DNA of 45,701 nt, from NCBI GenBank assembly GCA_031278655.1, contig JAITJZ010000086.1:1-45701 (forward strand), in the 5' to 3' direction. Positions 8,360 through 17,662 of this stretch are shown in pieces (positions within the stretch are counted from its first letter, which is position 1; each line of letters begins with the position of its first letter). The notes beneath the pieces are model-generated. The model made no database searches, had not been told where the DNA came from, and worked only from the letters and a program-made list of their open reading frames with translations. The position numbers were made by a program, and so were the translations under genes. This DNA is from Bifidobacteriaceae bacterium. Its GTDB lineage: Bacteria; Actinomycetota; Actinomycetes; Actinomycetales; WQXJ01.

Positions 8360-9439
8360 ATGCCCTTCGTGTCTGAATCAGTCTCACCCCTCGACCAGGC
8401 CGGATTGAACCGCCTCGCCGAGGCGGCGCTGGCCGCCATCGCGGGCGCCGCCAGCCCCGAAGAACTCGGCCAACTGCGCCGCCTGTGGACCGGCGAGCAA
8501 AGCGCCATCGCCCAAGCCAACAAGGCCATCAAGACCCTGCCGGGCGCCGACCGCGCCCAGGCGGGCAAGAACATGGGGGCCGTCAAACAGCGTCTCTCCG
8601 CCGCCTTCGAAGCCCGCCGTCAAGCGCTGGACGAGGCGGCGGCATCGGACAAATTGTCGCGTGAGGCGGTCGACGTCACCCTGCCGACCGACCGCCAACC
8701 GATCGGCGCCCGTCACCCGCTGGAACTGCTCCAAGAGCGGATCGCGGACGTCTTCACCGCGCTCGGCTGGACCATCGCCGAAGGGCCGGAACTGGAGGCC
8801 GAATGGTTCAACTTCGACGCCCTCAACTTTGGGCCGGACCACCCGGCCCGCCAAATGCAGGACACCTTCTTCGTCGACCCGCCGGGCAGCGGCCTGGTGC
8901 TGCGCACCCACACCAGCCCGGTCCAAGCCCGGGTGCTGCTCAGCCGGGGCGTGCCTTGCTACGTGGCGGTGCCGGGCAAAGTCTTCCGCACCGATGAGCT
9001 GGACGCCACCCACACGCCGGTCTTTCACCAGGTCGAAGGCCTGGCCGTGGACCGGGGCCTGACCATGGCCGACCTCCGGGGCACCCTTGACCACCTGGCC
9101 GACCAAATGTTCGGGCGGGGGGTGACGACGCGGCTGCGGCCATCGTTCTTCCCCTTCACCGAGCCCAGCGCGGAGATGGACCTGGCCTGCTTCGTCTGCC
9201 GTGGCGCCGACCCGGGCTGCCGGACCTGCGGCGGCTCCGGCTGGATCGAATGGGGCGGCTGCGGCATGGTCGATCCGGCGGTGCTGATCGCCTGCGGCGT
9301 CGACCCGGACGAATACCAAGGCTTCGCCTTCGGCATGGGGATCGAGCGGACCCTCATGTTCCAGAGCGGCGTGGGCGACATGCGTGACATGGTCGAGGGC
9401 GACGCCCGCTTCTCCTTGAATTACGGGGTGGAAATCTGA
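8360..9439 (+). CDS. pheS: Phenylalanyl-tRNA synthetase alpha subunit
   Basis: This is the catalytic subunit of the alpha2-beta2 enzyme that charges tRNA-Phe. The 359-residue protein has an N-terminal helical tRNA-binding region (about 1-100). The class II core includes RTHTSPVQAR, the motif 2 segment FHQVEGLAVDRG, a cysteine-rich loop (CFVCRG to CGGSGW) before GGCGMVDP, and motif 3 as FGMGIERTLM. The ATG at 8360 follows GGTGTGGGA; the GTG three codons later is a minor alternative. The stop overlaps the pheT start by one base, so the two are translationally coupled. Confidence 0.96.
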   Translation: MPFVSESVSPLDQAGLNRLAEAALAAIAGAASPEELGQLRRLWTGEQSAIAQANKAIKTLPGADRAQAGKNMGAVKQRLSAAFEARRQALDEAAASDKLSREAVDVTLPTDRQPIGARHPLELLQERIADVFTALGWTIAEGPELEAEWFNFDALNFGPDHPARQMQDTFFVDPPGSGLVLRTHTSPVQARVLLSRGVPCYVAVPGKVFRTDELDATHTPVFHQVEGLAVDRGLTMADLRGTLDHLADQMFGRGVTTRLRPSFFPFTEPSAEMDLACFVCRGADPGCRTCGGSGWIEWGGCGMVDPAVLIACGVDPDEYQGFAFGMGIERTLMFQSGVGDMRDMVEGDARFSLNYGVEI

Positions 9440-12174
9440 TGCTGATCCCATTGCCCTGGCTGGCCGAGTTCGTCTCGCTGGACGGCCGCGACGGCCAACA
9501 AGTGGCTGCGGCCCTGGTCTCGGTCGGGCTGGAGGAAGAAGCCGTCCACGGCTCCGGCGTGGCTGGACCGCTGGTTGTCGGCCTGGTGGCGGACGTCCAG
9601 CCCGAACCGCAGAAGAACGGCAAGACGATCAACTGGTGCCAGGTGGACGTCGGACCCGGGCACGGCGGCGTGCGCGGGATTGTTTGCGGCGCCCACAACT
9701 TCGCCGCCGGGGACAAGGTGGCGGTGGCGCTGCCCGGCGCGGTCCTGCCCGGACCCTTCCCGATCTCCAGCCGCAAGACCTACGGCCACATCTCGGACGG
9801 CATGATCTGTTCCGCCCGCGAGCTGGGCCTGGGGGATGACCACAGCGGCATCATTGTGCTGTCACGCCTGGGGCTCGACCCGGAGGTGGGCGTGGACCTG
9901 ATCCCGCTGCTCGGCCTGGACGAGCAGACGGTCGAGATCAACGTCACGCCGGACCGCGGCTACTGCTTCTCGATCCGCGGGGTGGCGCGGGAGTTCTCGC
10001 ACGCCACCGGTTCGGCCTTCCGCGACCCGGCTTTGGTCTCGGCGCCGCCGGCGACGGGGGACGGTTTCGGGGTGGAGTTGGACGATGACGCGCCCATCCA
10101 CGGGCGGCCGGGTTGCGACCGCTTCGTGGCCCGGGTGGTGCGCGGCTGCGCGGCGGCCGGGCCGTCGCCGGATTGGATGCGGCGGCGTTTGACTCAGGCC
10201 GGGATGCGTCCTATCGCCCTGGCGGTCGATGTCACCAACTACGTCATGTTGGAGCTGGGCCAGCCGCTGCACGCCTATGACTTGGACGGCGTGGCGGAGC
10301 CGATTGTGGTTCGCCGGGCGCGGCCCGGCGAACGCCTGGTCACCTTGGACGGCGTCGACCGGGCACTGGACCCGGAGGACTTGTTGATCACCGATTCGCC
10401 GACCGCGGCGCCGGCCGCGGTCGGAGCGGCGGTCGGGGCCGCGGGCGCTGGGCTGGCCGATTCGCCGGGCGCGGCGCCGGCGCTGGGCGGGCGGGTGCTG
10501 GGCTTGGCCGGAGTCATGGGCGGGGCCTCGTCCGAGGTCGGGCCGGGCACCCGCGACCTGCTGATCGAGGCGGCGCACTTCGACCCGATCACGGTGGCGC
10601 GGACTTCGCGGCGGCACAAACTCGGCTCCGAGGCGGCCAAACGTTTCGAGCGCGGGGTCGACCCGGAGCTTGCGCCCAAAGCCGTCCAGCGGGTCATCGA
10701 CCTGCTGATCGAACACGGCGGCGGCGAGGCGGACGCGGCCGTCACCGACGCTGGCACACATCAACCCCCGCCCGTGATCGACTTCGACCCGGCTTATCCG
10801 CAGCGGCTGGTGGGCGTCGCCTACGGCGCCGCCCGCGTGCGCGAGATCCTGGAGGAGATCGGCTGCCAAGTCGCTGCCGCCGGCGCTGGCGGTCATGCCA
10901 GCGGCGCCGGGGTCGGCGTGGGCCCGGCCGGTGGCGACGGCGCTGTGACCGGGCTTGGCGCTGTGACCGGGCTTGGCGCTGGAACCGGGCTTGGCGCTGG
11001 AACTGGGCTTGGCGCTGGAACTGGGGGCGACGGCATCGGCGGCTGGCTGGTCCGCCCGCCGAGCTGGCGCGGCGACCTGACCCGGGCGGTCGATCTGGTG
11101 GAGGAAGTCGCCCGGATCGACGGCTACGGCCGGATCGCGTCGCGGCTGGCGGGCGCGCCGAGCGGCGGCGGCCTGACCCGGGCGCAGCGGCTGCGGCGCT
11201 CGGCCGCGCGGGCGCTGAGCGACTTCGGGCTGGTTCAGGTGCTGAGCTACCCGTTCATCGGCGAGGGCGTCTTCGACGCCCTCGGCTACGGCGGCGAGGA
11301 CCCCCGGCGCGCGGCCGTGCGCCTGGCCAACCCGCTGGACGCGGCCGCGCCGCTGCTGCGCACCGCCGTCCTCCAGACCCTGCTGACGACGGCCCGCCGC
11401 AACGCCGCCAGAGGCCTGACAGACCTGGGGCTTTACGAGATCGGCCTGGTCACCGAGGCGCCTGCGGCGCCGAAGCGGGCCGCCATCCTGGGGGTCGACG
11501 CCCGGCCGGCGAACGAGGAACTGGCCGCCCTGGAGGCGGCCGTCCCGAAGCAGCCGCGGCGCGCGGCGGGCGTGCTGATAGGCCAGCGCCTCCGGGCGGG
11601 GGTGTGGGGGCCGGGCCGCGCCGCCGACTGGGCGGACGCGGTCGAATCGGTCAAGGTCATGGGCCGGGCGGTGGGCTTGGAACTGGTCGCCCACCAGGCC
11701 GTGCGCGCGCCCTTCCATCCTGGGCGCTGCGCGCGGCTGGCCGCCGGGGAGATCGGAATCGGCCACGCCGGGGAGCTTCACCCAATGGTGGCGCGCGAGT
11801 TCGGCCTGCCTGAGGGCGCCGTCGCCTTCGAAGTCGACCTCGACCGTCTCATCGAATTGGCGCCGGAGCGGGTCTTGGCCCGGGCGGTGTCGCCTCAGCC
11901 GCTGGCCAAGGAGGACCTGGCGTTCGTGGTCGACCGCTCCCTCGCCGCCGCCGAACTGGCGGCGGCAGTGCGCGCGGGGGCGGGGCCATGGGTGGAGGAC
12001 GTCTTCGTCTTCGATGTCTTCGAGGGCGGCCAGATCGCTGCCGATAAGAAATCGGTGGCGATCGCTTTGCGCCTGCGCGCTGCCGACCACACGCTGACGC
12101 CGCCGGAGATCGCCCAGGCCAGGGCTGGCGCCATCGCCGAGGCCGCCAAACTGGGCGCCAGGCTGCGGACCTGA
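9439..12174 (+). CDS. pheT: Phenylalanyl-tRNA synthetase beta subunit with Gly/Ala-rich insertions
   Basis: The domain order is that of a bacterial beta chain: an N-terminal OB-fold tRNA-binding domain (about 40-150), the B3/B4 editing domain, the B5 domain, a core with PPSWRGDLTRAVDLVEEVARIDGY, and a C-terminal anticodon-binding (FDX-ACB) domain. At 911 residues it is roughly 80-100 longer than usual. The excess is two low-complexity insertions. One is Ala/Gly-rich (about 322-352). The other is Gly-rich (about 482-535), made partly of a tandem hexapeptide GA(V/G)TGL. Both lie where loops are expected, so the enzyme is probably active. The start overlaps the pheS stop (TGATG). Confidence 0.95.
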   Translation: MLIPLPWLAEFVSLDGRDGQQVAAALVSVGLEEEAVHGSGVAGPLVVGLVADVQPEPQKNGKTINWCQVDVGPGHGGVRGIVCGAHNFAAGDKVAVALPGAVLPGPFPISSRKTYGHISDGMICSARELGLGDDHSGIIVLSRLGLDPEVGVDLIPLLGLDEQTVEINVTPDRGYCFSIRGVAREFSHATGSAFRDPALVSAPPATGDGFGVELDDDAPIHGRPGCDRFVARVVRGCAAAGPSPDWMRRRLTQAGMRPIALAVDVTNYVMLELGQPLHAYDLDGVAEPIVVRRARPGERLVTLDGVDRALDPEDLLITDSPTAAPAAVGAAVGAAGAGLADSPGAAPALGGRVLGLAGVMGGASSEVGPGTRDLLIEAAHFDPITVARTSRRHKLGSEAAKRFERGVDPELAPKAVQRVIDLLIEHGGGEADAAVTDAGTHQPPPVIDFDPAYPQRLVGVAYGAARVREILEEIGCQVAAAGAGGHASGAGVGVGPAGGDGAVTGLGAVTGLGAGTGLGAGTGLGAGTGGDGIGGWLVRPPSWRGDLTRAVDLVEEVARIDGYGRIASRLAGAPSGGGLTRAQRLRRSAARALSDFGLVQVLSYPFIGEGVFDALGYGGEDPRRAAVRLANPLDAAAPLLRTAVLQTLLTTARRNAARGLTDLGLYEIGLVTEAPAAPKRAAILGVDARPANEELAALEAAVPKQPRRAAGVLIGQRLRAGVWGPGRAADWADAVESVKVMGRAVGLELVAHQAVRAPFHPGRCARLAAGEIGIGHAGELHPMVAREFGLPEGAVAFEVDLDRLIELAPERVLARAVSPQPLAKEDLAFVVDRSLAAAELAAAVRAGAGPWVEDVFVFDVFEGGQIAADKKSVAIALRLRAADHTLTPPEIAQARAGAIAEAAKLGARLRT
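10939..11025 (+). repeat. 18-bp tandem repeat inside pheT
   Basis: The unit GGCGCTG(T/G)(G/A)ACCGGGCTT starts at 10939, 10957, 10975 and 10993, with a partial fifth copy from 11011. Being a multiple of three, it keeps the reading frame and encodes GAVTGL twice and then GAGTGL-like units. The first two copies are identical to each other and the later ones nearly so, which indicates recent expansion by slippage. Confidence 0.9.
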
Positions 12175-12189
12175 CCGGGCTGGGCGGCG

Positions 12190-12759
12190 GTGACGGCGAC
12201 GGGCGCGGGGCGAGTGGCGGAGCCAAGGGGTTTCAGGCGCGGCCGGCGCGCCGCGACCCCTGCGCGCCACGGCCGCCGTCAGGCCGGGGCGGCGGGCGGC
12301 GCGAGCCTGGGCTTCGCCCGCGTCGACGGCGAGAGTTCGGTGCTGCGTTGGTTCATGTCACGCCACGGCGAAGCCGTCCTGGGGGAGTTCCCCGGTCTGC
12401 TGGCGCGTCTGGCCCAGGGCGCGGCCGCCGTGGCCCTGGTCTTCGAGGCCGACCGGGCGGTCGGCCTGGTCGCCTGGCGGGCGACCGGCCAGGCCGAGGC
12501 CGAACTGCTGGCTGACTCGATCACGGCCGCGGCCGCGCCGCAGGCCATGGCTGCGTTCGTCTACGGCCCGGCCGGGCCGCTGGCCGCGGCCGGCATTTCC
12601 CGGGTCTGGGCCGTGGCCGAATCGAAGCCCCAGTCACGCCGCCTGCGCGCCGCCGGCCTGAGCCCGGACCGAGGATCCAACCCGGACCATGACCAGGCCC
12701 CCGGACCGGCGGTCCGCGCCGCCCGGCGGTTCGCCCGGGCGGTTGATTCCACCAGCTAA
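12190..12759 (+). CDS. Small unknown protein, possibly acetyltransferase-like
   Basis: The frame runs 189 codons from a GTG 15 bases after the pheT stop. Residues 45-155 alternate hydrophobic strands and helices and finish with WAVAESKPQSRRLRAAGL. This recalls the last helix and strand of GNAT acetyltransferases, where a residue is followed by an AAGF-like turn. The first 40 residues are Arg/Gly/Ala-rich and low in complexity, so the true start may lie further in. The acetyl-CoA binding loop is not convincing. Position suggests cotranscription with pheST. The coding call is moderate and the family call weak. Confidence 0.5.
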   Translation: MTATGAGRVAEPRGFRRGRRAATPARHGRRQAGAAGGASLGFARVDGESSVLRWFMSRHGEAVLGEFPGLLARLAQGAAAVALVFEADRAVGLVAWRATGQAEAELLADSITAAAAPQAMAAFVYGPAGPLAAAGISRVWAVAESKPQSRRLRAAGLSPDRGSNPDHDQAPGPAVRAARRFARAVDSTS

Positions 12760-12847
12760 GCCGCCGCGCCGCCCTGACCGCGCTCCAGCCAGCTCCAAGC
12801 GCGTGACCTGGCACTATGCTGATTATGCGCCGCCAGGCGCGGGCGCG

Positions 12848-14848
12848 TCACCAGCCGGAGGCGACCTGGGTCTTGCTGGGGAAGGTGCCTTGGCCGCTGC
12901 CCCTGTAGAAGAACACGGCCCGGTCGGTGTTCCTGATCCCCAACAGATCTGGCTTCGCGTCGCCGTCCAGGTCAGCGCCGGAGGCCAGCTTGAACCCGGT
13001 CCAACCCCAACCGATCATCGACTTCAACCCGAACGCGCCATTGCCTTTGCCGGGGTAGGAGAACAACTCGCCGGTGGCGGTCTTGATCCCGAGGATGTCG
13101 TTGTTGCCGTCTGAGTTCAGGTCGCCGGCCGCGTACAACTCGTACCCCTCCCAACCCCAGCCGACGTTCACCTTCGTGCCGAACTTCCCGTTGCCCTGCC
13201 CCGGGTAGAAGAACAACAATCCGTCGGCGTTCCTGATCCCCAGGATGTCCGGTTTGCCGTCGCGGTTCAGGTCGCCGGTCGGGATCAGCCGGTAGCCCTC
13301 CCACCCCCAGCCGATGTTCGTGTTCGCCCCGACCCCGCCGCGCCCGTTGCCGGGGTAGAGGTAGAGGACCCCTTCAGGGGTGATGCCGAGCAGGTCGGTG
13401 GTCGAGCCCGCGTCCAGCGAGCCGGTGCCGTAAACCCGCCAGCCGGTCCAGCCGGCCCCGATCTGGGAACTGTTGGAGACGACGGTGCTGGCGCTCGACC
13501 CGTAGTAGCGCCACAGCTTCCCGTCCGTCCAGATCGTCAAAGTCTCGCCGCGGCCGTCGCCGTCCATGTCCGGCCCCAGCGAGAACATCTCGACCTGTCC
13601 GGACGGCGCCGTCGGCACGGACCCTGTGATCGAGAAATGAGCGGACTTGAGGCCGAAGGCCGAACGGATCGTCTCAGCCCCGGAGATGGTCTTGGTGGTG
13701 CCGTTCGAGGCCTGAGCCGTGATGGTTTTGGCGCTGCCCCCGGCCGTCCGGCTGGCGACGGTGACCGAGGCGACATCGGTCAAGCCGAAGATGGCCTTGA
13801 CCTCGGACGCGGTCTTGGTCACCGTCCAGGCTTTGATCGAATCTGGCACCCCCGTTTTGACCGACCACGGATCGGCCTTGGCCACCAGGTAGGCGTACGC
13901 GCCGCCCCAGATGTCGGCGGCGGCCTCGGTGGCGCCGCCGTTGGCGGCGCCATAGACGGCGGTGATGGGCGCGCCGCCGTACAAGATGAGGGCGGCGGTG
14001 GTGGCGGAGGCGGCGGTCAGGTTGACGTTGGCGACCCAGCGCGCGCCCCAACTGGGCGCCTCGACTTCCTTCGACCGCCCGGCGTAGTACTGCGAACGTG
14101 TGTCGGAGTAAACCTCGCAGTTGCATGAGGACTTGTAGGTCTGTTTGGCGGCATAGGTGCGCGCCGCCGTGGCCTGGGCCTGCAGGGCCGCCGGCTCCCA
14201 GGAGGACGGCACTTCGCCCAAGCCGTAGATGTAGTCGCGCGCCAGCCCAACGGTGGCGATCAGGTTGACTTTGCCGCTGATCACGGTCGCGGTCAGCGAG
14301 CCCCGGCAGTACCCCTGGGAGGCGCCGTTGGTGCCGTCGACGGTGACGTAGCCGGAGCAGTCCGAGGCGCCCGACCAGGCCAGGTTGAACTGCGCGGCGG
14401 TCTTGTTCGCGCCCACCCCGGAGGCCACCAGGTTGGCGCCGGAGACGGTCAGGGTGACAACGCCGCCCTTGGCGACGCTGGCGGCGCCGGCCCCGGCGGG
14501 CGTCAGCGTGCCGGCGGCGCCGGCGTAGCGCACCACCACGGTGGCCGCCTGGATCAACTGGACCCGGATGTTGCCAACGGTCTGGTTGGCGATGGTGGTG
14601 CCGGGGTAGTAGAAGCCTAGGATCGCGTTGGCGCCTTGCCCGGCCTTGGCCATCTCTTGGGCGCCGTATTGCGACATCCCCACGCCATGCCCCCAGCCCG
14701 ACCCGGTGATTGTGAAACTGGTGGGCACGGCTGCGGCCGCCGGCTCTGGCGCCGCCGGCAGGACGGCCGCCACGCCAGCCAGCCCGATGGCGACCGCCAC
14801 GGACCAGAACTTGCGGCACCTGAAACCTTCGCGTGGGGAAGTACGCAT
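12848..14848 (-). CDS. Secreted SpoIID/LytB-domain protein with VCBS-like repeats
   Basis: The 666-residue protein starts at ATG 14848, eight bases after AGAAAGG. A signal peptide covers about residues 1-40 (charged start, hydrophobic VAVAIGLAGVAAVLP, AAAA end). The motif SGWGHGVGMSQYGA follows immediately, the hallmark of SpoIID/LytB proteins, then the body of that domain with QAQATAARTYA. The C-terminal 240 residues hold four units of about 50 residues, each with an aromatic GWGW(E/T)G(Y/F) block and a calcium-loop-like D-x-(D/N)-x-D-G motif (such as DLNRDGKPD), as in FG-GAP/VCBS repeats. In spore-formers SpoIID cuts peptidoglycan glycan strands; here a cell-wall role is inferred. It lies 44 bp after the quinone oxidoreductase gene on the same strand. 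Confidence 0.9.
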   Translation of the reverse strand: MRTSPREGFRCRKFWSVAVAIGLAGVAAVLPAAPEPAAAAVPTSFTITGSGWGHGVGMSQYGAQEMAKAGQGANAILGFYYPGTTIANQTVGNIRVQLIQAATVVVRYAGAAGTLTPAGAGAASVAKGGVVTLTVSGANLVASGVGANKTAAQFNLAWSGASDCSGYVTVDGTNGASQGYCRGSLTATVISGKVNLIATVGLARDYIYGLGEVPSSWEPAALQAQATAARTYAAKQTYKSSCNCEVYSDTRSQYYAGRSKEVEAPSWGARWVANVNLTAASATTAALILYGGAPITAVYGAANGGATEAAADIWGGAYAYLVAKADPWSVKTGVPDSIKAWTVTKTASEVKAIFGLTDVASVTVASRTAGGSAKTITAQASNGTTKTISGAETIRSAFGLKSAHFSITGSVPTAPSGQVEMFSLGPDMDGDGRGETLTIWTDGKLWRYYGSSASTVVSNSSQIGAGWTGWRVYGTGSLDAGSTTDLLGITPEGVLYLYPGNGRGGVGANTNIGWGWEGYRLIPTGDLNRDGKPDILGIRNADGLLFFYPGQGNGKFGTKVNVGWGWEGYELYAAGDLNSDGNNDILGIKTATGELFSYPGKGNGAFGLKSMIGWGWTGFKLASGADLDGDAKPDLLGIRNTDRAVFFYRGSGQGTFPSKTQVASGW

Positions 14849-14892
14849 TTCAGACCTTTCTGCGCGGCCGGCCGCGACGCCGGCCATCAACC

Positions 14893-15885
14893 TCATAGAT
14901 AAAGCACAATTTTACCTTGGCTCCGGCGCGACTCCAAGGTTTCGTGCGCCCTGGCCGCGTCGGCCAGCGGGAAACGCGCCCCGATCGACACCCGCAGCCG
15001 CCGGGCGCTGACGGCGCCAAAGACCCGCGCCGCACGTTCGCGCAGTTCAGCCGGGGTGGCCGTGTAGTCGGCCAGCTTGGGCCGGGTCAGGTAGAGCGAC
15101 CCGTGGGCGTTCAGCTCCTGCGGGTCGAACGGCGCCACCTGCCCAGACGCGCCGCCGTAGAGCACGGCCAGGCCGCGTCGGCGCAGGCTCGCCAGCGTGG
15201 CAGCGAAGGTGTCGCGCCCGATGCCGTCGTAAGCGACGTGCGCGCCCTGGCCGTCCGTCCGCTCCCGCACTTGGGCGGGCAGGGCCGTTGTCAGGTCGGT
15301 CAGGGCGCCCAGGTTGACGATGTCGTCGCCCGGCACCCCGAACCCGGCCACCGCCGGGATTTTGGCGGCTGAGCCGACGGTGGCGATGACCCTGGCGCCG
15401 GCGGCCAACGCCATCTGGGTGGCGAGGGAGCCGACGCCGCCGGCGGCGGCGTAGATGAGCGCGTGGTCCTCGGGCCCGAGTTCATAGGCGGACCTGGTCA
15501 AGTAATCGGCGGTCAAGCCTTGCAGTGGTATGGCTGCCGCGACGTCGAGCGTTAGTCCTGGTGGCACCGGCAATAGCTGCGCGGCATCGGCCAAGGCGTA
15601 CTCGGCGTAGGAACCGCTGGCGGACTCGGCCCAGGCGACTTGGTCGCCGACTGCCCAATCGGTCACCGCCTCGCCCAGGGCGGCGACGCTCCCGGCGCCC
15701 TCCGAGCCGGGGATGTGGGGGTAGTCGACGCGGTAGACGCCTGAGCGGCGGTAGGTGTCGATGAAATTGACCCCGGCCGCCGCCACCTTGACCAGGACTT
15801 GACCAGGACCAGGCTCCGGGATGTCGATCTCTGTCTGGCGCAGGGCGGCGGGCCCGCCGGGCCGCCTCACCATGATTGCTCGCAT
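14893..15885 (-). CDS. NADPH:quinone oxidoreductase, zinc-free MDR family
   Basis: The 330-residue protein belongs to the medium-chain dehydrogenase/reductase superfamily. The N-terminal GroES-like domain contains PGPGQVLVKVAAAGVNFIDTYRRSG and HIPGSEGAG. The nucleotide-binding loop is AAAGGVGSLA (about residues 145-154). The zinc-binding cysteines of alcohol dehydrogenases are absent, as expected for the quinone oxidoreductase (Qor) branch. It probably reduces quinones or related carbonyls with NADPH. The N-terminus MRAIMV and length match Qor homologues. The symbol qor would fit, but substrate cannot be told from sequence. Confidence 0.9.
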   Translation of the reverse strand: MRAIMVRRPGGPAALRQTEIDIPEPGPGQVLVKVAAAGVNFIDTYRRSGVYRVDYPHIPGSEGAGSVAALGEAVTDWAVGDQVAWAESASGSYAEYALADAAQLLPVPPGLTLDVAAAIPLQGLTADYLTRSAYELGPEDHALIYAAAGGVGSLATQMALAAGARVIATVGSAAKIPAVAGFGVPGDDIVNLGALTDLTTALPAQVRERTDGQGAHVAYDGIGRDTFAATLASLRRRGLAVLYGGASGQVAPFDPQELNAHGSLYLTRPKLADYTATPAELRERAARVFGAVSARRLRVSIGARFPLADAARAHETLESRRSQGKIVLYL

Positions 15886-16023
15886 CTTGCCAGCATAGGC
15901 CGGGGCCCCCGTGTCTCACCATTTGGGCGCCGCCGGTGTGTTCGGCCCGCGGCGAGTAAGGTCCCAGGTTGTTTGGGCCCATTTCGGGGGCGCCAGCCCG
16001 GACCGACTTTCGTGAGGATAGCA

Positions 16024-17661
16024 ATGGCCAAGAACGCCGCCAGCAATCAGACCAGCAGCCAGACCAGCAGCCAGACCAGCGGCCAGACGCCGGAGCGCCA
16101 GCAATGGTCTGGCCAAATCGGCTTCATCATCGCAGCCATCGGCTCGGCCGTGGGCCTGGGCAACATCTGGCGCTTTCCCGGCGTCGCCTATGAGAACGGC
16201 GGCGGGGCCTTCATGATCCCCTACCTGGTGGCCTTGCTGACCGCCGGCATCCCGATCCTGTTCCTGGACTACGCGCTCGGTCACCGCTATCGCGGCAGCG
16301 CGCCGCTGGCGTTCCGGCGGCTCGGCGGCAAACTCGGGCGGTGGGTTGAGTCGGTCGGCTGGTTCCAGGTGATGATTTGTTTCTTCATCGCCATCTACTA
16401 CGCCGCGATCCTGGCCTGGGCGGCGTCCTATTTCGTCTTCTCGTTCAACCAGAAATGGGGCCAGGACACTGTCGGATTCCTGATGGACGATTATCTCCAG
16501 ACCGACCAAGTGACGGGCGGCCTGTTGGCCCCGGTGGCCGGGGTGATGATCCCGTTGGGACTGATTTGGGTGGCGGCCGTCGCCGTCATGGCGCGCGGGG
16601 TGAAACGAGGCGTCGAGGCGGCCAACATGGTCGCCATGCCTGTGCTGGTGATCGCCTTCGGCGTGCTGGTGGTCCGCGCGCTTTTCCTCCCGGGCGCGGC
16701 CGACGGCCTGAACGCCCTGTTCACGCCGGATTTCTCGGCTTTGGCGAAGCCAACCGTGTGGGTGGCCGCCTACGCGCAGATCTTCTTCTCGCTGTCGATC
16801 GCCTTCGGCATCATGCTGACCTACTCCTCTTATCGCAAACGCCGGTCGAATCTGACCAGCCCCGGCCTGGTGGTGGCGTTCGCCAATTCCTCTTTCGAGA
16901 TCATGGCCGGGCTGGGCGTCTTTTCGGTGCTCGGCTTCATGGCCCATGAGAACGGGCAGACCATGGCCGAACTGGCCAAATCGACCTCGATCAACGGGAT
17001 CGGCCTGTCATTCGTCACCTTCCCAAAGGTGGTGTCGGAGATGCCCGGCTCGGCCGTGTTCGGGGCGCTGTTCTTCGGTTCGTTGCTGTTGGCCGGATTC
17101 ACTTCGCTGATCTCAATCCTGCAAGTGGTCTCCGGCGCGCTGCAGGACAAATTCGCCCTGTCGGAGGCCAAGGCGGCGCTGACGATGGGCGTTCCGGTGG
17201 CGCTCATATCGCTGATCGCCTTCGGCACCAAGGCCGGCCTGCCGAACCTTGACGTGGTTGACAAGTACATCAATGAGGTCGGCATTGTCCTGTCCGCCAT
17301 CGTCATGATGGTCGTCACCATGTGGGCGCGCCGGAAGGGCCGCGAGTTCTGCTTCCACCTCTCGGCGCTGTCGACCTTCAAGGTCGGGCGCCTGTGGCGG
17401 TGGTCGGTCAGCTTTGTCTGCCCGGTGGTGCTGACTTACATCCTGGTATTAACAGTGCGCGACTTGCTGGCCGCGCCCTATTCCGGCTACGGCTGGCGCC
17501 TGCTGAGCCTCGGAGGCTGGGGGACGGTCATCGCCTGTGTGGTCGCGGCGCTGGCGTTGAGGCTGGTGCCGTGGCAGCGCGACCCGCTCGAGTTTGAGGC
17601 TTATCCGACTTATCCGCCGCCCCTCGGGGCCAAGGCGCCTGCCGCCGGGAAGGTGAGTTGA
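16024..17661 (+). CDS. metP: NSS-family sodium-dependent methionine/alanine importer
   Basis: The 545-residue protein belongs to the neurotransmitter:sodium symporter family. The first transmembrane helix carries the signature GSAVGLGNIWRFP (about 40-52) that forms sodium and substrate sites. About eleven to twelve hydrophobic segments follow. The first 20 residues are a Gln/Ser/Thr repeat, encoded by a 12-bp tandem unit. ATG 16024 follows TGAGGA. The stop is one base before the start of a 45-codon gene of the MetS type, the arrangement of the metPS methionine/alanine uptake system of Corynebacterium. That partner is the main reason for the substrate call; other amino acids remain possible. 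Confidence 0.88.
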   Translation: MAKNAASNQTSSQTSSQTSGQTPERQQWSGQIGFIIAAIGSAVGLGNIWRFPGVAYENGGGAFMIPYLVALLTAGIPILFLDYALGHRYRGSAPLAFRRLGGKLGRWVESVGWFQVMICFFIAIYYAAILAWAASYFVFSFNQKWGQDTVGFLMDDYLQTDQVTGGLLAPVAGVMIPLGLIWVAAVAVMARGVKRGVEAANMVAMPVLVIAFGVLVVRALFLPGAADGLNALFTPDFSALAKPTVWVAAYAQIFFSLSIAFGIMLTYSSYRKRRSNLTSPGLVVAFANSSFEIMAGLGVFSVLGFMAHENGQTMAELAKSTSINGIGLSFVTFPKVVSEMPGSAVFGALFFGSLLLAGFTSLISILQVVSGALQDKFALSEAKAALTMGVPVALISLIAFGTKAGLPNLDVVDKYINEVGIVLSAIVMMVVTMWARRKGREFCFHLSALSTFKVGRLWRWSVSFVCPVVLTYILVLTVRDLLAAPYSGYGWRLLSLGGWGTVIACVVAALALRLVPWQRDPLEFEAYPTYPPPLGAKAPAAGKVS

Positions 17662-17662
17662 A

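Noticed and set aside
9862-12270. 802-codon minus-strand frame opposite pheT
   Set aside because: Antisense shadow of pheT; translation is Arg/Gln/Pro-rich and low in complexity.
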